Assembly: GCA_030144725.1 (NCBI GenBank)
Contig: JASKMD010000031.1
Coordinates: forward strand, 10,401,097 to 10,465,096
Length of the DNA: 64,000 bases
Reading direction: 5' to 3'
From: Haematococcus lacustris
Lineage: Eukaryota; Chlorophyta; Chlorophyceae; Chlamydomonadales; Haematococcaceae
A model generated the notes under the pieces. That model had not been told where the DNA came from, ran no database searches, and saw nothing but the letters and a program-made list of their open reading frames with translations. A program made the position numbers and the translations under genes. This document shows positions 11,912-23,136 of this stretch, one piece after another; within the stretch, counting starts at the first letter, position 1, and each line of letters begins with the position of its first letter.

Positions 11912-12413
11912 AGATTTGCAGCATGAGCGCATCACCGCGTGGTGGTGTTGTCCATACAAGGGGCATGTGGCGCACCACACCCTACCATATGGCTGGATGT
12001 GAGCTTCCACTATAGGTACCGTCCGTAGTCCAACTGGCTGTGGTACATCGGGCGTGGATCACTGCCAGGCCTGCACTTGCTAAGCATGACCGTGATGCAT
12101 ACATGCAAAGGGGGTATGTAGCAGGTGGCTACCATGTTTGCAGCATGAGCGCATCACCGCGTGGTGGTGTTGTCCATACAAGGGGCATGTGGCGCACCAC
12201 ACCCTAGCATGTGGCTGGATCTGGTGAGCCTCCACTATATGTACCGTCCGTGGTCCAGCTAGCTGTGACACATTGGGTGTGTATCACTGCCAGGCTTGCA
12301 CTTGCTTAGCATGACCGTGATGCATACATGCAAAGGGGGTTTGTAGCAGGTGGCTACCACATTTGCGGCCTCAGCGCATCACCGCGTGGTGGTGTTGTCC
12401 ATACAAGGGGCGT
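11912..12413. repeat. 222-bp tandem repeat, about 2.2 copies
   Basis: The block starting GCATGAGCGCATCACCGCGT recurs at 11921, 12143 and (as GCCTCAGCGCATC) 12367, a period of 222-224. Intervening sequence matches throughout, including the TGCATACATGCAAAGGGGG segment. The third copy is cut short near 12413. Confidence 0.9.
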
Positions 12414-12599
12414 AGGAATCGTTTGAGAAGAGGATACACGGCTAATGACCACCACCGTTTTCTTCATTACATCTTGACCATTCACAGCTTACAAATCAAG
12501 TTGTGTGACATAGAACTGAACGGAAGCTCAGGACAGCTTTTGAAAGCTTTTGTACCATGCAACATACTTCTCAAATGGGCTCAAAGTTGCTGCTGATTG

Positions 12600-13540
12600 C
12601 TAATACAAGACTGCACTGCCACACACCTACAGCCTGCTGCTGCTGTCCATACACTACAGCCTGCTGCTCTTGCTGCTGCTCATGCGCCGCAACACACCTA
12701 CAGCCTGCTGCTCTTGCTGCTGCTCATGCACCGCAACACACCTACATCCTGCTGCTGCTGCTGCTCATGCACTGCAACACATGCACTGCAGCCTGTTGTT
12801 GCTGCTGCCCATGCACTGCTGCTCATGCACTACAGCATGCTGCTGTTGCTGCTCATGCACTAAAACACATGCACTGCAGCATGCTGCTACCTGCAGCCTG
12901 CTGCTACCTGCAGCCTGCACTGCCACACACCTACAGCCTGCTGCTGCTGCCCATCCACTGCTGCTGCTGTCCTTGCACTGCTGCTCATGCACTACAACCT
13001 GCTGCTGCTGCTCGTGCACTACAGCACATGCACTGCTGCCTGCTGTTGCTGCTGCTCATGCACTGCAGCACACCTGCAGCCTGCTGCTACCTGCACTGCC
13101 ACACACCTACAGCTTGCTGCTGCTGCTGCCCGTGCACTGCTGCTCATGCACTACAGCATGCTGCTGTTGCTGCTCATGCACTAAAACACATGCACTGCAG
13201 CATGCTGCTACCTGCAGCTTGCTGCTACCTGCAGCCTGCACTGCCACACACCTACAGCCTGCTGCTGCTGCCCATCCACTGCTGCTGCTGTCCTTGCACT
13301 GCTGCTCATGCACTACAACCTGCTGCTGCTGCTGCTGCTGCTGCTCGTGCACTACAGCACATGCACTGCTGCCTGCTGTTGCTGCTGCTCATGCACTGCA
13401 GCACACCTGCAGCCTGCTGCTACCTGCACTGCCACACACCTACAGCCTGCTGCTGCTGCTGTCCTTGCACTGCTGCTCATACACTACAGCCTGCTGCTGC
13501 TGCTGCTCATGCACTGTAACACATGCACTGCAGCCGGCAG
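12600..13540. repeat. CTG-rich nested minisatellite
   Basis: Built from CTGCTGCTGCTCATGCACT-like units. A higher-order duplication is visible: the stretch around TGCCCATGCACTGCTGCTCA at 12807 recurs at about 13128 (period about 321), and a third partial unit starts near 13450. Long open frames through it are composition artefacts. Confidence 0.9.
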
Positions 13541-13960
13541 GGCAGGGCAGGGCAGGACTGGGAGGGGGTGGGGCAGGGCTGGGCAGGGAGGGGAGGGGCA
13601 ACGCAAGGCTGGGAGGGGGTGGGGAAGGGCTGGGAGGGGGTGGGACAGGGCTGGGCAGGGAGGGGAGGGGCAACGCAAGGCTGGGAGGGGGTGGGGCAGG
13701 GCTGGGATGGGGTGGGGCAGGGCTGGGAGGGGGTGGGGCAGGGTTATGCAGGGAGGGAAGGGGCAACGCAAGGCTGGGAGGGGGTCGGGCAGGGCTGGGC
13801 TGAGGCGGTGAGGGGCAACGTAAGGATGGGCTGGGGTGGGGCAGGGCTGGGCTGGGGTGGGGCAGGGCTGAAAGGGGGTGGGGTGGGGCAGGGCCAGGCA
13901 GGGAGGGGAGGGGCAATGCAAGGCTGGGAGGGGTGGGGCAGGGCTGGGTATCTCCACCAG
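13541..13960. repeat. G-rich minisatellite
   Basis: Repeats of a roughly 20-25-base unit around GGGCTGGGAGGGGGTGGGGC. G runs of three or more recur every few bases, so G-quadruplexes could form on the + strand. It begins abruptly where the CTG-rich array ends. Confidence 0.9.
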
Positions 13961-14035
13961 ACACCTCCACCACACAAGGAGAAGTAGTGCCGCATGAGAC
14001 CGATGTCATACCAAGTCTGAACCTGGATTCGACTG

Positions 14036-14428
14036 CTAGGCCAACAAAAGAAATGCAGCGGGTTTGCACACTCCTTGCAGCCAGTCCAAACAGTTAGCGA
14101 AAAGCAATGATGAACATCGATGTACTCTATCCTCACGTCTCTCCACTTGCTGCAATGGTGACGGTCCCAGCTTGCTGCATGCTGCATGCTGTCTCCAGCT
14201 TGCTGCATGCCGTGCTGCATGCTGCTCCCAACCTAAGTCAAGTTGCTCCTGCATGGCAGCCTGTAGGGCTGCTCTCTTGCTTGTGAGAAGCTGCTCATGT
14301 GCAGGAGCTGAGGCAACATAGTCAAACTGACGCTGTGTCTCATTCTGACGGGCTGCAGCGTCAGAACGCTCCTTGCGGATAGCCCACTTGACCCAAGACG
14401 GCCCAGGCTTTTGTTTTGTTGAATGCAT
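14036..14428 (-). CDS. Unidentified Gln/Ala-rich open frame, possibly transposon-derived
   Basis: An ATG-started frame of 130 codons on -. The first 75 residues look protein-like, charged and helical ([20 protein letters not shown]... then [10 protein letters not shown]). The C-terminal part degenerates into HAASW repeats. The duplicated fragment at 14612-14928 lies just upstream on the same strand, so this may be the 3' part of an unidentified mobile element. I do not recognise the family. Confidence 0.3.
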   Translation of the reverse strand: MHSTKQKPGPSWVKWAIRKERSDAAARQNETQRQFDYVASAPAHEQLLTSKRAALQAAMQEQLDLGWEQHAARHAASWRQHAACSKLGPSPLQQVERREDRVHRCSSLLFANCLDWLQGVCKPAAFLLLA

Positions 14429-14611
14429 GCTTTATTAGGCATGTCTAGCTCAGCTGCTCCAGGTGCCCGCTGCCCCCATCCCGCGACCCGTTGCCCAACA
14501 CGCCCAGCACGCTTCTTGGCAGGTCGGGGCTGCTCTTGTGCTGACGGTGGATGGGATGCTTTCAAATGCTGTCCGCCCTTCATTTTCAGGCCCAGATGAG
14601 CCATCGCCGCA

Positions 14612-14928
14612 GCGGGCTGAATTCCATCAGCGGTTACGGACTGCTCGCCAGCTGCTGTTCCTGCTGACGTTTCTGCTGTGGTGGCTGGGCTTGTCGCATC
14701 TAGCGTGGTGGCAATGGATGCTGCCAGCGCTGCGCTGCACAACCTAGCAATAGCACTGTGATCATTCCTAGCATGCGTTCAGTGCGAGCGCACAGGTGCG
14801 CTATGGTGCCCAGAGAGGTGGCGCAGTACAGCGGGCGGGATGCGGTTGGGCGGTTGGAAGGTCCCCCTGTAACAGTATAGTGGCCTCCCCCCCACAGGGG
14901 GAGGTCCTCATGGGAGACCTGATTGTGC
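14612..14928 (-). repeat. Fragment of unidentified repeat family, inverted copy 2
   Basis: Reverse-complement partner of 9368-9705. On - it reads into the open frames at 14036-14428, and it follows the frame at 14933-15571, suggesting a larger element of which the left copy is only a fragment. Confidence 0.85.
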
Positions 14929-14932
14929 CAGC

Positions 14933-15571
14933 TCACATTGGCTGCCTCATGCTGTCTGCTAGTGTCCACTGCATGGCGCAGCAGGCTGCCCTCGTTGACC
15001 CCCTCTCCAGCCAGGCTTTGTCCACCACCTCCCCCTGACCCAGCCCAAGCCTGCGGGGGAACAGCTCAATGAGGCTGTCGGCAAAGCTTGTCTCTAGCTT
15101 CTGGCCCTCGTCGTCCACGGTGTTGGCGTCATGCTCATAGCGAGGTACTGCGTTGAGGCGGGCGTGGAGACCCGGGTATTCGGCCAATACAGCCTCTACA
15201 GCAGCGCTGGGCCGAGACCGCCTTCCGGGAGGGGGCAGACCGCGGCCGAGCTGCAGGACCAGGTTGCGCTCACTCAGGTACGGGATGACCGCGGCCTCAG
15301 CTGGGATGTCCTGGAAGGCCTCCTCGCCGTCCGCAAGCACCGTGACGCGTGTGAACCAGCCGCGCACCATGAGGCCCAACAGCAAGCTGGCGAGCAGCGC
15401 CCTCTTGCTGCAGGCCTCCACCCAAAGCACAAGTTGCTCGTAGAGCCGCGCCTCCACCACTCCGGACGCCACGACCGCTCCCGCCTCTAAACCCGCAGCG
15501 GACACACCTCTCATCACGGTATGCAGTTTGCACTTCTTGGCGTGCCAGTGTTGTTGTTGTGGCGGGCCCAC
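14933..15571 (-). CDS. Unidentified open frame, possible exon of a mobile element
   Basis: About 200 codons on -; the first ATG is at 15514 and the frame is open further upstream. Composition is unlike the surrounding repeats (Leu, Val, Glu-rich; segments such as LYEQLVLWVEACSKRALLA and VPRYEHDANTVDDEGQ), so it looks like genuine or recently lost coding sequence. The stop at 14933 lies directly beside the duplicated repeat fragment. No domain recognised. Confidence 0.35.
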   Translation of the reverse strand: MGPPQQQHWHAKKCKLHTVMRGVSAAGLEAGAVVASGVVEARLYEQLVLWVEACSKRALLASLLLGLMVRGWFTRVTVLADGEEAFQDIPAEAAVIPYLSERNLVLQLGRGLPPPGRRSRPSAAVEAVLAEYPGLHARLNAVPRYEHDANTVDDEGQKLETSFADSLIELFPRRLGLGQGEVVDKAWLERGSTRAACCAMQWTLADSMRQPM

Positions 15572-16442
15572 CGCGCTTCACCGCTGGCCTGCATGTTCTG
15601 CTGGGCCTGCCTAGGTTCTGGCTGCGCGTCGGCCTCACGGTCACTGTTGCCTAGCTTCACTTTGTGATGCATTTGCTTTGTGAATCGCTAATTGCTTCTT
15701 GATTTCCTGGGTTTCCTGTTTATTCCCTGGTTTTCCTGTATATTTTCCTGCTAACTTCCTGCTAGTTTCCCTCTCACTCGTTTGGCACACGCCATATCAG
15801 TTCTATGTTACATTCCTACGTACTTAGAATACAAAACTGCATGTGCCGTCAATGCAAACTGAGTGTTCGACCAAACGACCCATCACTGCACAGCCTAAGA
15901 TTCGCTGCCTGACCAAATGTTTGTGGTGGACGAGTTCCAGGGAGCGAGGGAAGGGAAGGGTGCTCCCAGGCAAGACATGCATTGGGCCATCGCGCTCGAC
16001 GACCTGTCGCATGAGGGAAGCTCCTGGACGCGGGTGCGAGCTCTGATCAGCTCAGCTTTCATCCGGGTGTCCGGGCGCCATGACAGCTCATGTATGAACT
16101 ATAGGAACCCAAATACATGCACCAAGACAGCTGGATACAGATGCAGACATAACCACAACTGTGTATTGCAATGTGTGTTGTCTAGGCCTAGCTCTGGTAC
16201 AACCCAACAGCATCAGCATTGTTTGTGTTCTGTTATAGCATCGACGGCACCGGCTGGCCAGCTGTGTGAACTCTGATGACTACCTTGCTGCAGGCATCCT
16301 CCACCAGCAGTGACAGCAGCGATGACATCCAGGATAATCATGACAGCCAGGACAGCCATGGCTTTCCCTCACGCCCACATCCCAACATGCAGGCCCTGGC
16401 CCTGACTAAAGCCGGTCTCCCCCTGCCCCCCTCCTCCCCCAG
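15572..16442. other. Intergenic or 5' part of kinase gene
   Basis: Less GC-rich around 15650-15800. A Ser/Asp-rich open stretch after an AG at 16294 (SSTSSDSSDDIQDN...) up to about 16412 could be an upstream exon of the kinase gene, but I could not fix its start. Confidence 0.4.
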
Positions 16443-19400
16443 CCCAGTTCAGTCCCGCGCAGCTTGGCAGGAGCAGCTGAGGTGCAGCACACGGCAGCAG
16501 CGATGGCGATGAGTGTGGCCCTGGCTGCTGCTGCGGAGGGGCGGGTGCCACAGGCCCTGCTGCGCCTGGTCAGCCCCGTGAGGTGCGTAGACCCTGTCCA
16601 CTGCCTGCCAGGCTTGATGTACCGCATGCAGCAGCAGCAGCAGCAACGGCAGCAACAGCGGCGGTAACAGTAGCGGCAGCAGCGGCAGTAGCGGCAGCAG
16701 CGGCAGGGGCACCAGCGGCAGCGGCGGCAGCGGCTGGGAGCTGACCCAGGTAAACAAAACCAGCAGCCAAAAAGATAGCAGAAATCCCAGGATGCAGGCA
16801 CTGGGGCAAGCTGGCTGGGAGGGTGTGAAGGATGGCGTGCACACTGCACACTGCGTGGCTGACCATTCTGCTCAACTGCATCTCTAGGAGCAGAAGAGTT
16901 GATACAGCCGGATGCCTCTGGCAACCACTGCAGCGCAGGGCTTCATGGCAAGTGCTGCAGCCACTGGGTTCAGGCGGCTTCGGCAGTGTGCAGCTGGTAC
17001 TGTCGCACCTGGATAAGCGGCTGCTGGCTGTTAAGAAGGTGCCCCCCTCCCCCTCCCCCTCCCCCTCCCCCTCCCCCTCCCCCTCCCCCTCCCCCTCCCC
17101 CTCCCCCTCCCCCTCCCCCTCCCCCTCTCCCCTCCCCCTCCCCTCCCCCTCCCCCTCCCCCTCCCCTCCCCCTCCCCCTCCCCCTCCCCCTCCCCCTCCC
17201 CCTCCCCCTCCCCCTCCCCCTCCCCCTCCCCCTCCCCCTCCCCCTCCCCCTCCCCCTCCCCCTCCCCCTCCCCCTCCCCCTCCCCCTCCCCCTCCCCTCC
17301 CCCTCCCCCTCCCCCTCCCCCCTCCCCCCTCCCCCTCCCCCCTCCCCCTCTCCATCCCCCTCCCTACCTGCCCCCACCCTTCCCCTGCAGATCCCATTCT
17401 GCAGCTCAGTGCCACCCTGGGCCCCTGCCCATGAGCTGGAGGCCATGCATGGTCCGCTCCTCAGGGAGGTGCGTCCCCCAGTAACGCGGTCACGCTGCCC
17501 CTACCCTCACAACACAGCGAGAGGCAGAGACAGCGGCAGCAGCACTGAGAGGGCACCACTGGATGTAGACAGAGCACTGGATGGAGGAGGAAACGCACCT
17601 CTGCTGCAGTGATGGCTTGCCACCAGCCGCACCCCCACCTGGCTTGCCCCAGCACCAGCACCAGCGTAAACGCCAGATCCACATCACAGAACAGGCGCTG
17701 CCATGCTCTCAGCTGCGTGTGCCAGGCCCTCCGCCTTGGCCCTCTCATCTTCACCATTGGCAGAATGCTCCCATCGTCTTGTCCGCAGTCACTGCTGACC
17801 AATTCAAAGTTTGATGAAAGTGGTGCTCAGACTAGCCCAGCCCCCAGCAAACCTCGCCTTGGCCCCCTGGCAGGTGGTTGCCCTGGCTAGCCTTGCCGGC
17901 CGCCCACACATCGTGCGCTACCACTACGCCTTCATTGAGCCGCACTGGGTCCGGCTGGGTCGGCTGCTGGCTGCGTCCCCCTCACTCCCACCCCCCACCC
18001 CATCACACAAACTCACACATTCATCACACAACAGAAGACAACACAACAAGAGTGAGGAGCATGCTGTCAGGTTGGCCAAGGTGAAAGCAGCAGCAGCAGC
18101 CAGCCAGCCACACCCCAGGGGAGGGCAGCTGCTGGAGGGCCCCCTCCCCCTGGGGTACTGCCAAGGCAGAGGTCTGGCTGTAGGCCAGTGTGTGGTTGAG
18201 GAGGTAGAGGAGGAGGAGGAGGAGGAGGAGGAGGAGGGTCTGTCTGCAGACCAAGGCAGCTGGTCAGGGGTTCTTCAGGAGGAGGCTGGCTCAGGTGGCG
18301 AGCAGGGTGATGGGCAGGGGAGGAGAGGAGGACGTGTCAGTTTCAGCAGGGGCTATGACTGCAATGAAGGGGGCAGTGGACACCAGCTCAGCAGCAGCAG
18401 CAGCTACAGCAGCGGCAGCAGCAGCAGCGGCAGCAGCGGCAGCAGTGGCAGCAAGTAGCGGCAGCAGCGGCAGCAGTGGCAGCAGCAGCAGGAACAACAG
18501 CATCATGTTTGAGAGCAGCACCTGGGGTGCCAGCAACAGGGTTGGCCTCACCCCTGTGGACCTCAGCCCTACCCACCACTCAGCCTTAACCTTTGCTTCC
18601 TCACCTTCCTCGCCTGACCCCACCACCAACCCCTCCTCGCCCTCCTCCTCCCCCTCCTCCCCCTCCTCCCCCTCCTCCCCCTCCTCCCCCTCCTCCCCCT
18701 CCCCCCCTCCTCCCCTCCTCCCCCTCCTCCCCCTCCTCCCCCTCCTCCCCCTCCTCCCCCTCCCCCCCCTCCTCCAGTGCAATAGATGCGTGCCAGTCAC
18801 AGTCTGCATCCCCTGCCCTGGATCCTCAATCTGGGCTAGAGTTCGAGGTTGTGAAGAAAAGCTCTGCAGCCGCCTCCCTTGACCCCGCGCCGCCGCAGCC
18901 CCCCCCAGGGTCAAAGAGCAGCAGGGGTGGGCAAGGCCCAGTGCCCCAGTGCCCCAGCCGCACCAGGGAGCTGGGCACCCACGGCCCCGGCCCCCCAGCG
19001 CCTTGAGCAGCCAGCCCCACAGGCTGCAGGGGTGCGTCGCTTGGCCTTACCTCCTGTACATCATCATGGACCCGGTGGCCGGCGTCACTCTGGAGACCTG
19101 GCTGCGCTCTCGCCCCCGACCCCCCACCTACTCCTCCTCCTCCCTTCCCACCCACCCGCTGCCTGACTGCCTCCCCCACCACCACCGCTGCACAACTGAC
19201 TGCTGGTCAAGCAGGGGACCCCTCTGCGCACAGTACCCTGCAGCCAGCGCAGCAGCAGGGGCTGGGGGGACCAGGCCTGATGCTGGGGGCTGGCTGTGTG
19301 GGCGGCAGCAGAGGGCGCCTGGGTGTGACCCAGCAGCAGAGCGGGGGGCGAGGTGGCAGGGAATGCGATGAAGGGGGTAAAGGCAGTGAAGAAACTGGGA

Positions 19401-21503
19401 CAGGGGAGGGAGTGGCTGTGTGTCCTACCCTGCCTGCCCACTGTCGCCGGCCAGCTGGCAGCAGCCTGGGGCAGGCTGAGCAGCAGGTGTTCTGGCAGCT
19501 GGTGCTGGCGCTGTGGCAGGTCCATGCCGAGGGGCTGATGCACAGGGATGGTGAGAAGGGGTAGAGGTGGAGGTGGGGGGTTGATGATGATTAATGGGGA
19601 TGGTGGGTTTACACCGCTATGACTGTCAGCCTGGAATGGCTGCGTGGCTGAAGGCATGCACTGTATACCTGTCCTTAGGCTGGCTGGTGCCCTGACCTGC
19701 TCCATGACTTGCCAGGCAGCTTGTGCCCACCACATTCCCTGCATGACCTGACTTTTGCCAAAACCTGGTGGGCAGCTTGTGCCCATGCACCGGAAGCATG
19801 ACAGGCGTCACACACTGACTCTCACACTTGGGAGCTGTGCTTTGCCTGCATGGAGTTGCTTTCCACACACTGCCTGGCCACCTGCCTTTTCCTCTTGCCC
19901 CTAGAGCACCAAGGGAATACTCACCATTCGGGCCATAGCCATGCCCAAGGCCATAGCTATAAGGCATGGCGTAATAGACTGTAAGGCCATAGCTATAAGG
20001 CATGGCGTGACACAGACATGCGCTGGTATGGAATGACACGACATGAAGGGAGCTGGCCCACACTGCTGTTCCCAGGCGACATCTCCCAAGGGGTGTGTCA
20101 CATCTCCCAAGGGGTGTGTCACACCTCCCAAGGGGTGTGTCACACCTCCCAAGGGGTGTGTCACACCTCCCCAGGGGGAGGCACTCAGGCCAGCAGCACA
20201 GCTCTGCGGGGCCACTAGCTCTGCCCAGGGAGTTGCCTGTTCAATGCTGCTGCCTTGCCGGCCACCGTTTAATCCATGTTGACCCCTAGAGCACCGCATG
20301 ACCCCCCTGGGGGCAAATCACAGTCTAACTTTCCCACCCCGCCTCACTCCTAGTACCCCACTGCATGAATGGAGGGGTTGGCTGGGCTGCCATGCCTGGG
20401 CCTAATTGGCAACGGACTGGGCCGGTTAGCTGGTTGGATGCACCTGATCAGCAGCAGCAGCAGCTGCATAGCTTAAGGCTGAGGCTCTAGTACTAAGCAT
20501 TTTACACACCCCTCACGCCACCGCTCCGTTGCCCCTCGTCTCCAACCTAGGTTTCAAGAAGCTTCAGGGTGTGTGCCGCTGCTGCCCTCTGCCGCTGCCC
20601 TCCGCCGCTGCTGCCCTGCTGCCCTGATGCTGGGCTGCCCTCTGCTGCCCTGATGCTGGGATGCGTGCCATGCAGTCAAGCCCGCCAACATTTTCGTCTG
20701 CCCCGGCCCCCCGCCTCCAACACCTGCCATGCAAGCGCATGCAAGCTCACCCCATGGCCTCCAGCAGCAGCAGCAGCAGCTGCATGTGAAATTGGGGGAC
20801 TTTGGACTCAGTGTCAGGACCACTGCCCCGCCTGCCCCTGACGGCCTAAGCCCCTATGAACCTACAGCGACCTCATCAGGCAACCTTGTGGACCTGGTCA
20901 CTCCTGGCCCCAGCCTGGTCACACCCCTGCACACTGCAGGGGTGGGCACCAGCTCCTATGCAGCTCCTGAGCAGCTGCAGGGGGGAGGGCGGTATGACCA
21001 GGCAGCAGACATCTGGCCACTGGGCCTCATCCTCATGGAGCTGGCCTGCCCCTTTAACACAGGTAGCCGACAAGCTAGGCAAGGCTGACCCTGCCCCTGA
21101 TGCCCTGCCCCAGCCCCGGCCCTAAGGCCCTGCCCCTGAGAACCTGCCCTGGCCCTTGAGGCCCTACCCCTGCCCCTAATGCTATACCGCTACCCCTGCC
21201 ATGAAGGCCCTGCCCCTGCCTCTGCCCCTGCCCCTGCCCCTGCCCCTGGCCCTGGCCCTGCCCCTGCGGCCCCCCCCCTGCCCCTAAAGTCCTGCTGCTA
21301 CCCCTGCCATGAAGCCCTGCCCCTGCCCCTGCCCCTTTCCTCTAGGCATGGAGCGGGCCGCAGCCATGTCCCGGGCGCGCATGGGCCAGCTGCCTGCTGC
21401 CATGGAGCAGCACTACCCCTGCGAAGCAGCACTGGCGCGCACCCTGCTCAGCCCCGCACCTCAGGCCCGGCCCATTGCAGCGCAGCTGCTGGGCATCCTG
21501 CAG
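16443..21503 (+). CDS. eIF2-alpha kinase (PEK/HRI/GCN2 group) kinase domain, 5' incomplete
   Basis: Exons with matching phase: 16443-16582, 16888-17038, 17391-17468, 17874-about 17948, about 19020-19110, about 19460-19550, 20676-21062 and 21346-21503. They give a kinase domain in order: GSGGFGSV loop, LAVKK lysine, LLRE helix-C glutamate, RPHIVRYHYAFIE, then a long Ser/acidic insert (about 17950-19000, frames unresolved; includes NSIMFESS), LYIIMDPVAGVTLETWL, HRD (19541-19549) continued across an intron as VKPANIFV, DFG (20798-20806), GTSSYAAPEQ, and DIWPLGLILMELACPFNTGMER followed by YPCE...LLSP..QARP. The insert, the PF.T.MER signature and the C-lobe match eIF2-alpha kinases, which phosphorylate eIF2-alpha under stress. 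No HisRS-like (GCN2) or luminal (PERK) domain is visible. The N terminus is unknown. Confidence 0.82.
17042..17345. repeat. (CCCTCC)n hexamer array in kinase intron
   Basis: About 50 copies of a pure-pyrimidine hexamer fill most of the intron 17039-17390, between the exons coding the ATP-binding lysine and helix C. It ends some 45 bases before the acceptor. Confidence 0.95.
18637..18775. repeat. (CTCCTCCCC)n pyrimidine tract
   Basis: Pyrimidine-only repeats with CTCCCCCTCC units, in the unresolved kinase-insert region. In the + frames it would code Ser-Pro runs; it may be intronic. Confidence 0.85.
20078..20182. repeat. 21-bp tandem repeat in kinase intron
   Basis: About five copies of a 21-base unit with CTCCCAAGGGGTGTGTCA, in the 1.1-kb intron 19551-20675. 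The same intron has a 39-base direct duplication around CTATAAGGCATGGCGT (19950-20010). Confidence 0.9.
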
Positions 21504-21759
21504 GTGGGCATGTCCAGGGAGGGGACCTGTCCCCCCTCCCCAGTGCTGGCTTTGACCGCATGGCTGCCTCTGTCCGCACTTGACCTCTTACTCTTACCTG
21601 CTGCTCGCTGCTCAGCGGCGGAAAAGCGGCAGGTTAAGTGTGTACTTCTTGCATGCGAGCCATGGCTTGCATGCTACCCATGGCTTGCATGCTTCCACGC
21701 CTACAACACATGCTGTAACACATGTTTTGTAAGGGACATGCTTACATGCATGCCTGCAG

Positions 21760-23136
21760 GCCATGTGGGGCTGGGGAAGTCTAGAGGCGCCCCAGCAAGG
21801 CACGAGCCATGCACACCACCCGGGTCCTCCTGCTGACGCGATGCCAAGGCCACGACGTGTGAGCATCAAGTGCCTGCCAGAGTCCCCTCCTCACCCCCCT
21901 CACCCCACCACTTCACAGCCCATGTCAGCCAGCAGCAGCAGGACCAGCAGCAATTGCAAAGGCAACAGCAGCAGCAAAGGCGACAGCAGCAGCAACAGCA
22001 GCAGCGAAGGCGCAGGCGACAGCAGCAGCGAAGGCGACAACAGCAGCAAAGGCGACAGCAGCAGCAAAGGCGACAGCAGCAACAGCAGCAGCAGCAGCAA
22101 AGTCGACAGCAGCAGCATCAGCCACGATGACAGCAGCGGCAGCACCGGCTTGGGCGTCCATCAAGGCAGCAGCAGTTGCTGTGACAGTCGCGGTGCCAGG
22201 CTCACAGTCCCTACCATGGACCACATGGACAACATGGACAACATGAACAACATGGACAACATAGCATGTGGGAGCAGCTGCGGCGCGGAGCCTGCCGTGG
22301 CCCTTGCCTGCCCTTACACAGCTGCCCAAGCCTGTAGCCCCTGCCTAGCACCAGCTACGGCAGCATGGTCACTGCCAAGCACCCAGCAGCCAGGCTGCCC
22401 ACCCACCCCCTGCATTGCCACTTGGCAGGCAGCTTCCACCCACAGCTCCATGCAACCATGTGTGCCTGCCTCAGGGCCCATGCAGGGGTGTGAGCTGGCT
22501 CAAGGGAAGCAGGGGCGTCAGACCAGCTGTGCGGGGTCTCTGGACATCCATGCTGACGACCGAAGTCTTGTGCGGCGACTAGGCTCATCGCAGGAAGCCT
22601 CACTTCGTGCCAGCCACCAGCAGCAAGCCGGGCAGCAGCAGCAGCAGGAGCAGCAGCGGCAGCAGCCTCGGCACTGCCAGCAGGAGCAGCAGCTCGGAGA
22701 TCCGCCCAGGGTGAGCGGCGGTGCTGGGCACCACCTCCACCAGGCACTGCTGCAGGGGAGTGCAGTGGCGGAGGGCCCAGCATTGACGACACACATGCTG
22801 GCTAATGGAGGGGCAGAAAGCACTCAGCCAAGGCAGCCAGGGCAGCCAGGGCAGGGGCAGCAGTCAGGGCAGTCAGGGCAGCCAGGGCAGGCGCAGCAGT
22901 CAGGGCAGGCAGGGCAGGCAGGGCAGGGGCAGCAGGCAGGGCAGGCAGGGCAACAGTCAGGCGCAGGGCACTGCGTGGAGTATAAGGGCCAGCTGTTGTG
23001 TGCTGCACAGCTGTTGACTCTGCTGCTGCAGCGTGATGCCGAGCTGGCAGCAGCCAGGCAGCCAGGCCCTGGTCCTGATCAAGGCAAGCCCCATGCACCT
23101 TGTAACCACTTCTGTACCAAACACGCAGGGTGCTGA
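21760..23136 (+). CDS. Probable 3' exon of the kinase gene, or separate Ser/Gln-rich protein
   Basis: A 459-codon open frame follows an acceptor AG at 21758-21759 and joins the last kinase exon in phase 0. It is low-complexity for most of its length (Ser/Asn/Gly runs at about 21930-22140, a MDNMDNMNN repeat, Gln-rich and QPGQPGQ repeats at 22620-22970). It ends in a more ordered helical stretch, YKGQLLCAAQLLTLLLQRDAELAAAR, which could be a coiled coil. A TGTAA lies at 23101-23105, within the frame. Whether it belongs to the kinase needs cDNA; an independent gene starting at the ATG at 21763 is the alternative. Confidence 0.45.
   Translation, partial: AMWGWGSLEAPQQGTSHAHHPGPPADAMPRPRRVSIKCLPESPPHPPHPTTSQPMSASSSRTSSNCKGNSSSKGDSSSNSSSEGAGDSSSEGDNSSKGDSSSKGDSSNSSSSSKVDSSSISHDDSSGSTGLGVHQGSSSCCDSRGARLTVPTMDHMDNMDNMNNMDNIACGSSCGAEPAVALACPYTAAQACSPCLAPATAAWSLPSTQQPGCPPTPCIATWQAASTHSSMQPCVPASGPMQGCELAQGKQGRQTSCAGSLDIHADDRSLVRRLGSSQEASLRASHQQQAGQQQQQEQQRQQPRHCQQEQQLGDPPRVSGGAGHHLHQALLQGSAVAEGPALTTHMLANGGAESTQPRQPGQPGQGQQSGQSGQPGQAQQSGQAGQAGQGQQAGQAGQQSGAGHCVEYKGQLLCAAQLLTLLLQRDAELAAARQPGPGPDQGKPHAPCNHFCTKHAGC

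Noticed and set aside
21760..23136. HisRS-like domain expected if the kinase were GCN2
   Set aside because: The frame is Ser/Gln-rich with no aminoacyl-tRNA-synthetase motif.
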